Of a stretch of DNA of 64,000 bases, positions 55,542 through 64,000 are shown one piece after another; position 1 is the stretch's first letter; the number at the start of each line of letters is the position of its first letter. The notes beneath the pieces are model-generated. The model was not told the origin of the DNA. It ran no database searches and was given only the letters and a program-made list of their open reading frames with translations. The position numbers were made by a program, and so were the translations under genes. Source of the DNA: Desulfatirhabdium butyrativorans DSM 18734 (lineage in GTDB: Bacteria > Desulfobacterota > Desulfobacteria > Desulfobacterales > Desulfatirhabdiaceae); assembly GCF_000429925.1 (NCBI RefSeq), contig NZ_AUCU01000008.1, positions 1 through 64,000 of the forward strand. Direction: 5' to 3'.

Positions 55542-56027
55542 ATGAAATTGTCTCGATCGGTCATCATCGTTTTGGGGTGCATCTGGCTGTTGGCCGGATG
55601 TGGATTCAAATCGTTTCACGAGCCCCAGGTCATCGCGAAAAAATACCGCATTGCCCTGCAGCAGCAACCTCAGGACGGTAAGTGGATCACGAAAGACATT
55701 CAACTGGCCTATCGCTGCCATTTGCAACATACCAGCATGCTTGAATTGAGCTCGGAATTGACGTTCGATAACTATCTGACTACCGGTTTCACTTCCATCG
55801 AAGGGTTTTCGCTTTCCATCCTGTTTCTCGGCGGCGATGGCCATGTCATCGGACAGAAGGCCCTGTATGTCGTGAGCGGAAACCAACCGATCGATCAGCG
55901 CATGCGTTTTGATCGAAGCATCGAGCTGCCGGCGGGCACCCAGGCTTTTTCGTTTTCTTACAGCGGCAAGGTGAGCACGGGTTCCGGCAGAGGCGGCGGA
56001 CAAACGACATGGGATTTTTTCTTTTGA
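55542..56027 (+). CDS. Hypothetical lipoprotein
   Basis: 161 aa with a lipoprotein signal (SVIIVLGCIWLLAGCGFKSF; the lipobox Cys follows LAG). The mature part is strand-rich and ends with a glycine-rich tail and WDFFF. No family recognised. ATG 55542 follows AGGTGAATACC; an in-frame GTG lies 9 bases upstream. It stands alone between repeats. Confidence 0.75.
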   Translation: MKLSRSVIIVLGCIWLLAGCGFKSFHEPQVIAKKYRIALQQQPQDGKWITKDIQLAYRCHLQHTSMLELSSELTFDNYLTTGFTSIEGFSLSILFLGGDGHVIGQKALYVVSGNQPIDQRMRFDRSIELPAGTQAFSFSYSGKVSTGSGRGGGQTTWDFFF

Positions 56028-56068
56028 TATCCGATCCTTTTCGCATCTCATTCTGATTTGTGATACAC

Positions 56069-56217
56069 GAGCCAATTGCAAAACCCCCATTTTCCGTCAT
56101 TCCGGCGAAATCCTGCCGCTGGCAGGAGGGGAGCATCACGCTTTGAAATAAGTGGATTCCTCCCGCCAAAGGCGGGATTTCGCCGGAATGACACAGAAGA
56201 ACTTTTGCAATCGCCTC
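56069..56217. repeat. 149-bp REP element with shared GAGCCAATTGCAAAA end
   Basis: Left end GAGCCAATTGCAAAA is identical to that of 25833-25953; the right end TTTTGCAATCGCCTC differs from its complement at two positions. Inside are GTCATTCCGGCGAAATCCTG and its partner arm. It extends upstream of the glycosyltransferase gene. Confidence 0.85.
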
Positions 56218-56253
56218 ACACGTTTGCCATCCCTGCAGGCAGGAAGATCATCG

Positions 56254-57450
56254 ATGGATCAGCGTACGTTCAATATATTGATGTATTCTCATGATACGTA
56301 CGGGCTTGGCCATATTCGACGGACAATGGCCATCGCCGAACACCTCAAGGGAGTCGACATCAATGTATTGATTCTGACCGGTTCCCCCATCGCCGGAAGG
56401 TTTTCTTTCTCGGAGCAGATCGACTTCGTTCGTATTCCCGGCATGATCAAGAAAACCAATGACGAATATCTGCCGCTGTCCATCCGAATTCACCCCAGGC
56501 ATGCAATCGACATTCGAAAAAGCATCATCACCGCCACAGCGAAGGCTTTCCAGCCCGACTTGTTCATTGTGGACAAGGAGCCGCTTGGCTTGAAAAAAGA
56601 GGTCCTGCCGACCCTCGAATGGCTCCGAAGATGTATGCCTCAGACGCCTACCATCCTGGGGCTTCGGGACATCATGGATGAGTCTTCGGTGGTCATTGCA
56701 GACTGGCAGAAAAAAGAAGTCTATTCTGTGCTCGACCGCTTGTACAGCGAAATATGGATTTACGGAAACCGGGAACTGTATGATCCGATTGCGGAATACG
56801 ACGTTCCGGATGTCATCGGGCAAAAAATGATCTTTACCGGTTATATCCCGAGAAAAGTGCCCGGCAAAGAGATCATCCGGAAACTGCGCAAGAAATTCGG
56901 GGTTCGGGACAGTGAAAAACTGGTCCTGGTCACCACAGGCGGCGGCGGAGACGGCTATCCGGTCGTCGATACATTTTTGTCGATGCTTGAACGATTTCAG
57001 CCCGATATTCCCTATAAAACGATGGTGGTGACCGGTCCTTTCATGCCACTGCGTGAGCGGGAGGATATTCAGGCCAGAGCCAAACGCATTGGCATCCGAT
57101 GTTGGGACTTTTATTCGAAAATGGAAAATCTGATCGCTGCCTCGGATTTGGTTGTGTGCATGGGGGGCTACAACACGGTCTGCGAGATTCTTTCCCAAAA
57201 GAAGCTGGCCCTGGTCATTCCCCGGGAAGTCCCCCGAAAAGAGCAACTGATTCGCGCAAAAGCCATGAACAACAGAAATCTGTTGGCCTATATCCCCTGG
57301 GCGCAAATGACGGCAGATCTGTTGCATGAAAAAATTCACGACCTTCTTCAAACATCCGATACGTTCCTGTCCGCCATCAGAGCCTTTTCCCTGACGGGTC
57401 TCAGTGTCATGCGGGATCGACTCTCCTTTTTCAGACAAACCCTGCGATAG
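56254..57450 (+). CDS. Glycosyltransferase family protein (MurG/GT28-like fold)
   Basis: 398 aa GT-B fold protein. It opens with YSHDTYGLGHIRRTMAIAEHL and has VTTGGGGDGYPVVDT and VCMGGYNTVCEILSQKKLAL, the latter close to the donor-binding GGYNT motif of MurG-like enzymes. It is likely to transfer a sugar in envelope or secondary glycan synthesis. ATG 56254 follows AGGAAGATCATCG. A GT4 gene follows 9 bases later, so the two act in one pathway. Confidence 0.85.
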   Translation: MDQRTFNILMYSHDTYGLGHIRRTMAIAEHLKGVDINVLILTGSPIAGRFSFSEQIDFVRIPGMIKKTNDEYLPLSIRIHPRHAIDIRKSIITATAKAFQPDLFIVDKEPLGLKKEVLPTLEWLRRCMPQTPTILGLRDIMDESSVVIADWQKKEVYSVLDRLYSEIWIYGNRELYDPIAEYDVPDVIGQKMIFTGYIPRKVPGKEIIRKLRKKFGVRDSEKLVLVTTGGGGDGYPVVDTFLSMLERFQPDIPYKTMVVTGPFMPLREREDIQARAKRIGIRCWDFYSKMENLIAASDLVVCMGGYNTVCEILSQKKLALVIPREVPRKEQLIRAKAMNNRNLLAYIPWAQMTADLLHEKIHDLLQTSDTFLSAIRAFSLTGLSVMRDRLSFFRQTLR

Positions 57451-57459
57451 CGCAAGACC

Positions 57460-58713
57460 ATGTCCTCCCCAACCATTGGAATGATCCTCAAGGGATATCC
57501 CCGAATATCCGAAACATTCATTTCCAACGAAATTCTTCTCCTCGAAGAGCTGGGATTTTCATTCCACATCGTTTCGATGCGAAAGCCCCGTGAATCCTTT
57601 ACGCATCGAAGTGTCGCCAGAATCCGGGCAACAGTTGATTATCTGCCGGAAACGATTTTGAGCGGCCTGACCGCTTTTCTGGCGTCGAGCGCCCGGCTGG
57701 CGTTGTCACGCCCCAAATCCTTACGCACGGCCTGCCAGATTGCCGCAAGACGGTTTTCTCGAACCGGGAAGTCCGCATCGATCAAACACCTCCTGCAGGC
57801 GGTCTACCTGATCGATCGCGTGCTGCCGCATCATGCAATCAGCCATTTTCATGCCCACTTCGCCCATTCTCCCACCTCGGTTGCCCTGTATGCCAGCATC
57901 CTCAGCGGTATTCCTTTCAGCTTCACGGCCCATGCCAAAGACATTTACACATCCAACCCATGGCAGTTGGCCGAAAAAATCGATCGTTCAACATTCGTCA
58001 TCACCTGCACGGAGTACAACCGGCTTCACCTCCGGAAGCTTCCGGTCTGCGGCAATACGCCCATTTTTCGGGTTTATCACGGCATCGATCTCGAGCTGTT
58101 CCAGGCGCCGGATCGGGCTGCCTCGGAGCAAAAGCCCCCTTTTCGTTTATTGACGGTGGCGCGGCTTGCCCCGAAAAAGGGGATTCATACGGTTTTGCAA
58201 GCACTCCAGGGGCTTGCATCCCAAGAACTTCCTTTTTTATATACCGTCATCGGAGACGGAGATGAAAAAGACCGGCTTACCCGACTGGCCCGAGACCTCG
58301 GTATTGCGGATCGGATTCAATGGCTTGGCACGCAACCGCACGATGTCGTTCTGGCGCACTACCGGAACAGCGATCTTTTCCTGATCGGCTGCGAAATCGC
58401 GGCCAACGGCGATCGGGACGGTATTCCCAACGTGCTGGTGGAAAGCATGGCCATGGGGGTTCCGGTGGTTGCCACCCGGGTTTCCGCTATCCCGGAATTG
58501 GTCGAAAACGAGAAAAACGGCATTCTGGTTGAGCCCGGAGACGCCGATGCGATGGCCCGGCAAATTATGCGGATCCTCTCCGATACCCATCTGCGCGAGC
58601 GTTTGATTGCCGAAGCCAGACAGAAGGTGGCTCAGCACTTCGATCATCGCAAACTGATCCGGGAGCTTGCGGGAATTTATCGTGAAAATACTGCAGTGGG
58701 CGGTCGGCTGTAA
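57460..58713 (+). CDS. Glycosyltransferase family 4
   Basis: 417 aa GT4 enzyme. N-terminal: MILKGYPRISETFISNEILL; C-terminal: LTVARLAPKKGIHTVLQAL, IGDGDEKDRLTRLARDLGI and the EX7E-type segment EIAANGDRDGIPNVLVESMA. It probably transfers a nucleotide-activated sugar in cell-surface glycan synthesis with the preceding glycosyltransferase. Start ATG 57460 is 9 bases past the upstream stop. Confidence 0.9.
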   Translation: MSSPTIGMILKGYPRISETFISNEILLLEELGFSFHIVSMRKPRESFTHRSVARIRATVDYLPETILSGLTAFLASSARLALSRPKSLRTACQIAARRFSRTGKSASIKHLLQAVYLIDRVLPHHAISHFHAHFAHSPTSVALYASILSGIPFSFTAHAKDIYTSNPWQLAEKIDRSTFVITCTEYNRLHLRKLPVCGNTPIFRVYHGIDLELFQAPDRAASEQKPPFRLLTVARLAPKKGIHTVLQALQGLASQELPFLYTVIGDGDEKDRLTRLARDLGIADRIQWLGTQPHDVVLAHYRNSDLFLIGCEIAANGDRDGIPNVLVESMAMGVPVVATRVSAIPELVENEKNGILVEPGDADAMARQIMRILSDTHLRERLIAEARQKVAQHFDHRKLIRELAGIYRENTAVGGRL

Positions 58714-58717
58714 AGCC

Positions 58718-58831
58718 CGTCACCCCGGCGAAATCCTGCCTCTGGCAGGAGGGGGGCCAGAACTTGTCGAACCCCCCGAATCGCGGAAATGGATTCCTCC
58801 CGCCAAAGGCGGGATTCCGCCGGAATGACGA
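58718..58831. repeat. REP-type inverted repeat
   Basis: GTCACCCCGGCGAAATCCTG pairs with a GGCGGGATTCCGCCGGAATG arm. Between them are the AGGCAGGAGGGG-type inner sequence and a shorter hairpin. Same family as 51689 and 53519. Confidence 0.85.
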
Positions 58832-58918
58832 CCTGATTTTATTGCCGCAGGAGGCGATATGCTGTCCTGAACCGTGTGTTCCGTTCAGACACCCGGCATT
58901 CTCAATGATCCATCGCAA

Positions 58919-58932
58919 TGAATTATAATTCA
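58919..58932. promoter_or_regulatory. Palindrome TGAATTATAATTCA
   Basis: Perfect 14-bp palindrome about 200 bases upstream of the beta-oxidation genes. It shares TGAAT..ATTCA ends with the operator at 59057. Could be a second regulatory site or chance. Confidence 0.3.
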
Positions 58933-59028
58933 CCTCCCGAATTCCGATTTGCCTGCCACAATCTGTTCGAGCCCTATCCGCCTATCTGCTCAAAATTTAT
59001 GTGATATAATGGTTTGTTTGGATTTCTC

Positions 59029-59056
59029 TTGACATGGCCGCACAGTTTGCGATAAT
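59029..59056 (+). promoter_or_regulatory. Sigma-70 promoter of the beta-oxidation genes
   Basis: TTGACA (59029-59034), 16-base spacer, GATAAT (59051-59056), 80 bases before the first start codon. Confidence 0.7.
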
Positions 59057-59074
59057 TGAATGAGTATTCATTCA
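59057..59074. promoter_or_regulatory. FadR(TetR)-like operator TGAATGAGTATTCATTCA
   Basis: An 18-bp inverted repeat directly after the -10 box. It matches, but for one base, my recollection of the Bacillus subtilis FadR consensus (TGAATGAMTANTCATTCA), and it controls fatty-acid beta-oxidation genes in that species, as the adjacent genes here suggest. Confidence 0.7.
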
Positions 59075-59135
59075 TCTTCCCAGTGTTTTCTGGGTTCGTT
59101 GAAACGGTACGTCAATCATTTTCATGGAGGACTTT

Positions 59136-61541
59136 ATGAGCAGAAAAATCAGGAAAGCTGCAGTTATCGGCTCGGGCGTCATGGGCGGCGGGATTGCCGC
59201 GCTTCTGGCCAGCGCCGGCATCAAAACCCTTCTGCTGGACATCGTTCCTTTCGACTTGAAAGAAGAAGAAAAGAACAATCCCGCAGCGCGCAACCGCCTG
59301 GTCAAGAAGGGTTTGGATACCGTTCTCAAATCCAGACCGTCGCTGATCATGCACCCGAAAGATGCCGATTTGATCAGCATCGGCAATACCGAAGACGATT
59401 TTCAGAAACTGGCGGACTGCGACTGGATCGTCGAAGTCGTCGTCGAGAATCTCAAGATCAAACAGCAGCTTTTCAAACGGATCGAACCGGTTCGGAAACC
59501 GGGAAGCATCGTTTCCTCCAACACCTCCGGCATTCCCCTCAAGGCCATGAGTGAAGGGCTGAGCCTCGAATTTCGTCAGCATTTCCTGGGTACCCATTTC
59601 TTCAATCCTGTCCGATACATGAAACTGCTCGAAATCATTCCCGGCGAAGACACCCTTCCGGAAGTGCTCGCTTTCATGGCCGATATGGGTGAACGCATCC
59701 TCGGCAAAGGCATCGTCTGGGCAAAGGATACCCCCAATTTCGTCGGCAACCGCATCGGGGTTCAGGGCATTGTCAAGGCCATGCAACTGATGCTCGAAGA
59801 CGGTCTCACGATTCCCGAAGTCGATGCCCTGTTCGGCCCCGCCATGGGAAGGCCGAAAACGGCCATGTTCAAAACTTCCGACCTGGTCGGCCTCGACACA
59901 CTTTGCCATGTGGCTGCCAACACCTATGAACTGGTGACGGCGGACGAGGCAAGGGACAGTTTCGTCATGCCCGACTTCGTCAAGAAAATGATCGACAAGA
60001 AGCTTCTGGGAAACAAGACCCAGGCTGGTTTTTACAAAACTGATCTCACCCCCGAATGGAAAAAGATTCGAAAGGTAATCGACCCGGCAACCCTCGAATA
60101 CCAGGAATACGAAGCCGTCAACTTTCCCTGTCTGGCAGCCGCAAAAGCGGCCAAAACACTTCCCGAAAAAGTTCGGGCTGTCGTTTATGGAGATGACAAA
60201 GGCGCAAAATTCGCCTGGAAAGCCGTCGCGCACAACCTGATCTATGCCGCCAATCGGGTCCCCGAAATTTCGGACACCATCGTCGAGATCGACAATGCCA
60301 TGAAATGGGGATTCAATTTCACCATGGGTCCCTTTGAAACCTGGGATGCCATCGGACTTGTCCAATCCGTCGAAAAAATGAAGGCCGATGGCCTGGCCGT
60401 TCCGCAAAAAGTGCTCGATATGGTCGCATCCGGCGCCACATCCTTTTACCGGGTTCAGGATGGCAAAACCCAGTATTTCGATTTCGCATCCAAGAGCTAC
60501 AAGGATGTGGTTGTCAGCAAGAACATCATTTCGCTTGCAGCCCTCAAATCCGTCAACAAGACCGTCAAGAGCGGCAAGTCCGCCTCTCTGGTCGATCTGG
60601 GCGACGGCGTGTTCTGTTGCGAATTCCACACCAAGATGAACGCCATCAACGGGGAAATTGTCGATTTCATGGCCGATTGCTTCGATTACGTCGATGCCAA
60701 CGGCTGCGGCATGGTTCTCGGGAATCAGGCCGGTGGCATGCCGGGCGCATTTTCGGCGGGCGGCGATCTGGCCTTCATGGCGGGCCTGGCCAAAGAAGGC
60801 AAGTATGCCGAAATCGATGCCTTCCTTGCTCGGGCTCACGCGGGCATGATGAAGGGCCGATATGCCAGCTTCCCTGTGGTTGCTGCACCGTATGGGATGA
60901 CCCTGGGCGGAGGCTGCGAGGTCTGTCTGAGCGCCGATCGCATCGTTGCTCACGCCGAACTCTACATGGGACTGGTCGAAATCGGCGTCGGGCTACTGCC
61001 CGGCGGCGGCGGCTGCCTCAATCTGTGGCGAAAAATGACGGAAAACATTCCTGCAGCGGTCACCGACATCGATCTGGCCAAATTCTTCGTGCCGACGTTC
61101 ATGGCGATCGCCATGGCCAAGGTATCCACGTCCGCTGCAGAAGCCCGGGCCAACGGCTTTCTGGGCCCCAAGGACAGGATTGTATTCAACCGGGATTACC
61201 TCATCGGAGAAGCCAAGAAGGAAGTTCTCAAGATGGTCGACGAAGGCTATGCGCCGCCTGTGAAGCGAAAGATCCGTGTTTTCGGTGAAGCTGCCCAGGG
61301 TATGATCAACGGTGAGCTTTTCAACATGCTGAGCGCAAAATTCGTCTCCGAATACGATGCCTTCCTGGCCAAACGGATCGCATTCGTCATCAGCGGCGGC
61401 GAGGTGCGGACCAACAGCGAAATCGACGAAGATGTCATCCTCAAGCTCGAACGGGAAGCCTTCGTCGATTTCTGGAAACAGGAAAAAACCGTAGCCCGAG
61501 TCGAGCACATGCTCAAAACCGGCAAACCCCTCAGAAACTAA
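59136..61541 (+). CDS. fadN: 3-hydroxyacyl-CoA dehydrogenase / enoyl-CoA hydratase (FadN-like)
   Basis: 801 aa bifunctional beta-oxidation enzyme. The N-terminal dehydrogenase domain has KAAVIGSGVMGGGIAALLAS and FRQHFLGTHFFNPVRYMKLL, and the second dehydrogenase domain NFTMGPFETWDAIGLV follows. The C-terminal hydratase domain (residues about 495-690) has PGAFSAGGDLAFMAGL and ECH-like GMTLGGGCEVCLSADRIV. This order (dehydrogenase first, hydratase last) is that of B. subtilis FadN and not of E. coli FadB. ATG 59136 follows GGAGGACTTT. The thiolase gene follows 30 bases later. Confidence 0.9.
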   Translation: MSRKIRKAAVIGSGVMGGGIAALLASAGIKTLLLDIVPFDLKEEEKNNPAARNRLVKKGLDTVLKSRPSLIMHPKDADLISIGNTEDDFQKLADCDWIVEVVVENLKIKQQLFKRIEPVRKPGSIVSSNTSGIPLKAMSEGLSLEFRQHFLGTHFFNPVRYMKLLEIIPGEDTLPEVLAFMADMGERILGKGIVWAKDTPNFVGNRIGVQGIVKAMQLMLEDGLTIPEVDALFGPAMGRPKTAMFKTSDLVGLDTLCHVAANTYELVTADEARDSFVMPDFVKKMIDKKLLGNKTQAGFYKTDLTPEWKKIRKVIDPATLEYQEYEAVNFPCLAAAKAAKTLPEKVRAVVYGDDKGAKFAWKAVAHNLIYAANRVPEISDTIVEIDNAMKWGFNFTMGPFETWDAIGLVQSVEKMKADGLAVPQKVLDMVASGATSFYRVQDGKTQYFDFASKSYKDVVVSKNIISLAALKSVNKTVKSGKSASLVDLGDGVFCCEFHTKMNAINGEIVDFMADCFDYVDANGCGMVLGNQAGGMPGAFSAGGDLAFMAGLAKEGKYAEIDAFLARAHAGMMKGRYASFPVVAAPYGMTLGGGCEVCLSADRIVAHAELYMGLVEIGVGLLPGGGGCLNLWRKMTENIPAAVTDIDLAKFFVPTFMAIAMAKVSTSAAEARANGFLGPKDRIVFNRDYLIGEAKKEVLKMVDEGYAPPVKRKIRVFGEAAQGMINGELFNMLSAKFVSEYDAFLAKRIAFVISGGEVRTNSEIDEDVILKLEREAFVDFWKQEKTVARVEHMLKTGKPLRN

Positions 61542-61571
61542 TCCAAGAAATCCTGAAGGAGGAATTCTGTC

Positions 61572-62759
61572 ATGAGAGATGCATATATCGTCACATCGGT
61601 CAGAACCCCGGGCTGCCGCAGGGCCAAAGGGGCTTTCAAGGACACCCGGCCGGAAGATCTGCTGTCCTTCATCCTGAATGCAGCCGTCGAAAGAACACCG
61701 AACCTCGAGAAAAAGATGGTCGATGACGTCATGGTCGGCTGCTCCTTTCCGGAGGCTGAACAGGGTCTCAATATCGGTCGGATTGCCACCCGGATCGCCG
61801 GCTTTCCGGTGGAAGTCTCCGGAGCAACGGTCAACCGGTTCTGCTCTTCCGGGCTGGAAGCCATTGCGCTCGCAAGCCTTCGGGTCATGAGCGGCTGGTC
61901 GGATATCGTCATCGGCGCAGGCATTGAATCCATGACCTACGTCCCGATGGGCGGCAATCTGCCACGCCCTCATCCGGAATACACCAGGCAGCATGCCGAC
62001 ATGTACACGTCGATGGGTATCACCGCCGAGAACGTGGCCAACCGCTACAAGATCAGCCGGGAAAGACAGGACGAGTTCGCCTACAATTCCCATCGAAAAG
62101 CTGCCGAAGCCAAGGAAAAAGGTCTTTTTACGGAACTGGTGCCGACTCCTGCAGCCAAATTCGTTCTGCAGGCCAACGGCACATACAAGAAAGAGACGTT
62201 CATCCAATCGTTTGACGATGGCATTCGCGCCGATACGACGATTGAAGGGCTTGCCAAGCTCCGGCCCGTTTTCGCGCTCAATGGTAGCGTAACGGCGGGC
62301 AACTCTTCCCAGACCACCGATGGTGCAGCAGCCACCCTGATCATGAGCGAGAACATGGTTCGGGAACTGGGGCTCACGCCGATTGCAAAGCTTGTCTGTT
62401 ATACGACCGTCGGTTGTGAACCGGATGAAATGGGCGTCGGTCCCCGCTACGCCATTCCGAAGCTGTTGAAGAAGGCCGGCATGGACATCAAGGACATCGA
62501 TCTATATGAAATCAACGAAGCCTTCGCGTCCCAGGCCATCTATTGCGTCGAAGAACTCGGCATCGATTTCGCCAAAGTCAACCTGAACGGCGGCGCCATT
62601 GCGCTGGGACATCCTCTGGGATGCACCGGTGCAAAACTGTGTGCAACGCTTCTCGCCAACATGAAACGGGTAGGCGCCAAGTACGGCGTCGAATCCATGT
62701 GTATCGGCGGCGGAATGGGTGCAGCAGCCCTGTTTGAAATGATCGACAACTGGAAATAA
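61572..62759 (+). CDS. fadA: Acetyl-CoA acyltransferase (thiolase)
   Basis: 395 aa thiolase closing the beta-oxidation cycle by cleaving 3-ketoacyl-CoA. The nucleophile Cys91 is in NRFCSSGLEAIALA, and the catalytic His and second Cys in NGGAIALGHPLGCTGAKL and SMCIGGGMGAAALFE. It forms one operon with the dehydrogenase/hydratase and ends in a strong terminator. Ribosome site GAAGGAGGAATTCTGTC. Confidence 0.93.
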   Translation: MRDAYIVTSVRTPGCRRAKGAFKDTRPEDLLSFILNAAVERTPNLEKKMVDDVMVGCSFPEAEQGLNIGRIATRIAGFPVEVSGATVNRFCSSGLEAIALASLRVMSGWSDIVIGAGIESMTYVPMGGNLPRPHPEYTRQHADMYTSMGITAENVANRYKISRERQDEFAYNSHRKAAEAKEKGLFTELVPTPAAKFVLQANGTYKKETFIQSFDDGIRADTTIEGLAKLRPVFALNGSVTAGNSSQTTDGAAATLIMSENMVRELGLTPIAKLVCYTTVGCEPDEMGVGPRYAIPKLLKKAGMDIKDIDLYEINEAFASQAIYCVEELGIDFAKVNLNGGAIALGHPLGCTGAKLCATLLANMKRVGAKYGVESMCIGGGMGAAALFEMIDNWK

Positions 62760-62769
62760 TTTCCACTTC

Positions 62770-62814
62770 AAAATCGGCGATCCGGATTTGCAGGTTTTCC
62801 GGATCGCCGATTTT
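62770..62814 (+). terminator. Rho-independent terminator after thiolase
   Basis: A 17-bp perfect stem (AAAATCGGCGATCCGGA and its complement) around an 11-base loop, ending TTTT. Confidence 0.88.
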
Positions 62815-62944
62815 CTCCGAAGTTTCCCCCTCGACCGTCCCGGTTTTCTTCTTCGATTGATATCCAGGCCAAATCACCTTATACTGCATTTGGTGCTTTC
62901 ATGTGCGGTGACTGCTCAAACAAGCACGGAAACAAATGAAATGT

Positions 62945-63019
62945 TCCCGCTGCATCGCAAAACAGTCTGCCCTCCGGCTCAGGTTGTCACCAAAACCGGG
63001 CCTCCGTTCAGGCACTACG
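62945..63019. repeat. GTTCAGGCACTAC-type repeat copy
   Basis: CCCGCTGCATCGCAAAACAG, CTGCCCTCCGGCTCAGGTTG and CTCCGTTCAGGCACTACG, the most complete copy of this family together with 32471-32540. Confidence 0.85.
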
Positions 63020-63026
63020 TAGAGGA

Positions 63027-63147
63027 AGCGATTGCAAAAGTTCTTCGGTGTCATTCCGGAGAAGGCCGGAATCCACTCATTTCCAAGCATTATGAACCCC
63101 AGGCCTTCGCCGGGGTGATGGAAAATGGGCGTTTTACAATTGGCTTG
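63027..63147. repeat. REP element with GCGATTGCAAAA end
   Basis: Left GGAAGCGATTGCAAAAGTTC, right GTTTTACAATTGGCTTGG, with a GTCATTCCGGAGAAGGCCGG core. Like 53519 and 56069. It abuts the ribosome site of the PA14 gene. Confidence 0.8.
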
Positions 63148-63156
63148 GAGGAAACC

Positions 63157-63786
63157 ATGAAAAAGTTCGCTTGGCAGTTGCAGTTGAACCTTTTTTCCCT
63201 ATTCGTTTTTGCCCTTGCGCTGGCTCTTGCCCCACTGACACAAGGCAATGAGCGTGCCTGCGCAGCAGAAAGCCCCAGTACATTCACCCTGGCGCCTGCC
63301 GGAATTCAGCCCGCCGATCTTGCCCCGGGACTCGATACGCGAATCATCGACAAATTGTTCAGCACCATCAATCAAATGCCGGAGGATGTCTCCTTTTCCA
63401 AAGGAAAACCCATCGCAAAACTCGATTATCAATACGATGGATCGGCGCCGATGTTCGGAACCGACCGAAATCAGTCCATCGGGCTGGTGATCAGCGGCTT
63501 TTTGAAATTCGATCCGGCCGGCCGTTACGAAATCAAAGCCAAATCGAACGACGGCATACGGATAAAACTGGCCGACAAGATCATCATCGAAGATCCGGAC
63601 GTTCATTCGGATCGATTTTCATCGGTTGCGATCCTCGATGCGCCCCAAGCCGGATTCGTTCCGCTTCGCATCCAGTATTTTCAGCGCAAGGGATCTGCAT
63701 GCCTCCAGCTCTACTGGAAACGCCCCGGATCGGATCATTTCGACATCATCCCGGAAGAAGCCTATTGGAGAACGAATCAACCGTGA
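63157..63786 (+). CDS. PA14-domain secreted protein
   Basis: 209 aa exported protein with an N-terminal signal (LNLFSLFVFALALALAPLTQ) and a PA14-like beta-barrel domain: GLVISGFLKFDPAGRYEIKA, KSNDGIRIKLADKIII, then VPLRIQYFQRKGSACLQLYW. PA14 domains bind carbohydrates. ATG 63157 follows TTGGAGGAAACC. A GTG start of the next gene overlaps the stop (GTGA). Confidence 0.85.
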   Translation: MKKFAWQLQLNLFSLFVFALALALAPLTQGNERACAAESPSTFTLAPAGIQPADLAPGLDTRIIDKLFSTINQMPEDVSFSKGKPIAKLDYQYDGSAPMFGTDRNQSIGLVISGFLKFDPAGRYEIKAKSNDGIRIKLADKIIIEDPDVHSDRFSSVAILDAPQAGFVPLRIQYFQRKGSACLQLYWKRPGSDHFDIIPEEAYWRTNQP

Positions 63787-64000
63787 ACCCAGGTGACAGC
63801 GAAGGCGTCATCCGTTTTCGCGTGCATCTGAACCGAACGCCGCTGCATGAAGAGCCCGAAATCCGGCAACTGATCGTCTGGCGGGACATTCTGTATCGAC
63901 TGGATCTTGTCGGACGTGATCCGCTGCGCTATTCCGGACTGGGATTCGGCAATCTGAGCGTCCGATCCTTTCGGAAACCGGATGCGTTTGTCGTCACCGG
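63783..64000 (+). CDS. Class II aldolase/adducin-like protein (truncated by window)
   Basis: Open frame from GTG 63783 to the window end; 72 codons seen. The segment LRYSGLGFGNLSVRSF followed by FVVT resembles the substrate-phosphate and metal region of class II aldolase / adducin-head proteins. The start overlaps the PA14 stop in a GTGA arrangement; the remainder lies outside the window. Confidence 0.65.
   Translation, partial: MNPGDSEGVIRFRVHLNRTPLHEEPEIRQLIVWRDILYRLDLVGRDPLRYSGLGFGNLSVRSFRKPDAFVVT

Noticed and set aside
59112-60953. Long minus-strand open frame opposite the beta-oxidation enzyme
   Set aside because: Shadow of a well-supported gene with promoter and ribosome site on the plus strand.

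Overview
The window looks like a chromosome segment of a strictly anaerobic, sulfate-reducer-type member of the Desulfobacterota. That placement is inferred from gene content: superoxide reductase, rubrerythrin, rubredoxin and rubredoxin:oxygen oxidoreductase, tungsten-type aldehyde ferredoxin oxidoreductases, a sodium-pumping decarboxylase, a three-haem c-type cytochrome and ferredoxin-linked 2-oxoacid metabolism. No rRNA, tRNA or CRISPR array was found.

Layout. 1-8400 is a patchwork: a Tat-exported amidohydrolase, a 5'-truncated MT-A70 methyltransferase beside a broken partial copy of that amidohydrolase, a two-gene ABC importer with unusual domain order, and an AAA/DUF4143 ATPase. 8500-16670 (minus strand) is a nucleobase/2-oxoacid operon: MTA/SAH-type deaminase, adenine deaminase, KorABC-like oxidoreductase and a PreT-like flavoprotein with its own ferredoxin domain, ending in apparent remnants of PreA and of a uridine phosphorylase. 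16.9-22.4 kb holds a CBS-ACT protein, a CoA-ligase/GNAT fusion, an HD protein and MscL. 22.6-28.7 kb carries two AOR-family enzymes with ferredoxins and an ogt gene. 28.9-31.6 kb is an IclR regulator followed by a Pit phosphate transporter and its PhoU-like partner.

32.6-38.9 kb has a GAF/sigma-54 activator divergent from a biotin-dependent, Na+-translocating decarboxylase operon (carboxyltransferase, beta, gamma-like and biotin carrier subunits). 38.9-47.4 kb holds a rubredoxin-DUF2231 membrane fusion, a STAS protein, a PrmA-like methyltransferase, a radical SAM enzyme, small proteins and a large AsmA-like protein. 47.7-53.3 kb is a one-direction oxygen-defence and electron-transfer island: rubrerythrin, desulfoferrodoxin, rubredoxin-like protein, flavodoxin, zinc-ribbon protein, three-haem cytochrome, flavoprotein with a degenerate phosphatase-like domain, rubredoxin and ROO. 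53.6-64 kb has gatB, two glycosyltransferases, a fatty-acid beta-oxidation pair behind a FadR-like operator, a PA14 protein and the start of a class II aldolase-like gene.

Intergenic DNA is rich in short repeats: REP/MITE-like inverted elements, a palindromic GGGCGACC-type element, a GTTCAGGCACTAC-ended element and a GACTCCT heptamer array. One repeat supplies the C-terminus of KorC. One sits inside the decarboxylase operon.
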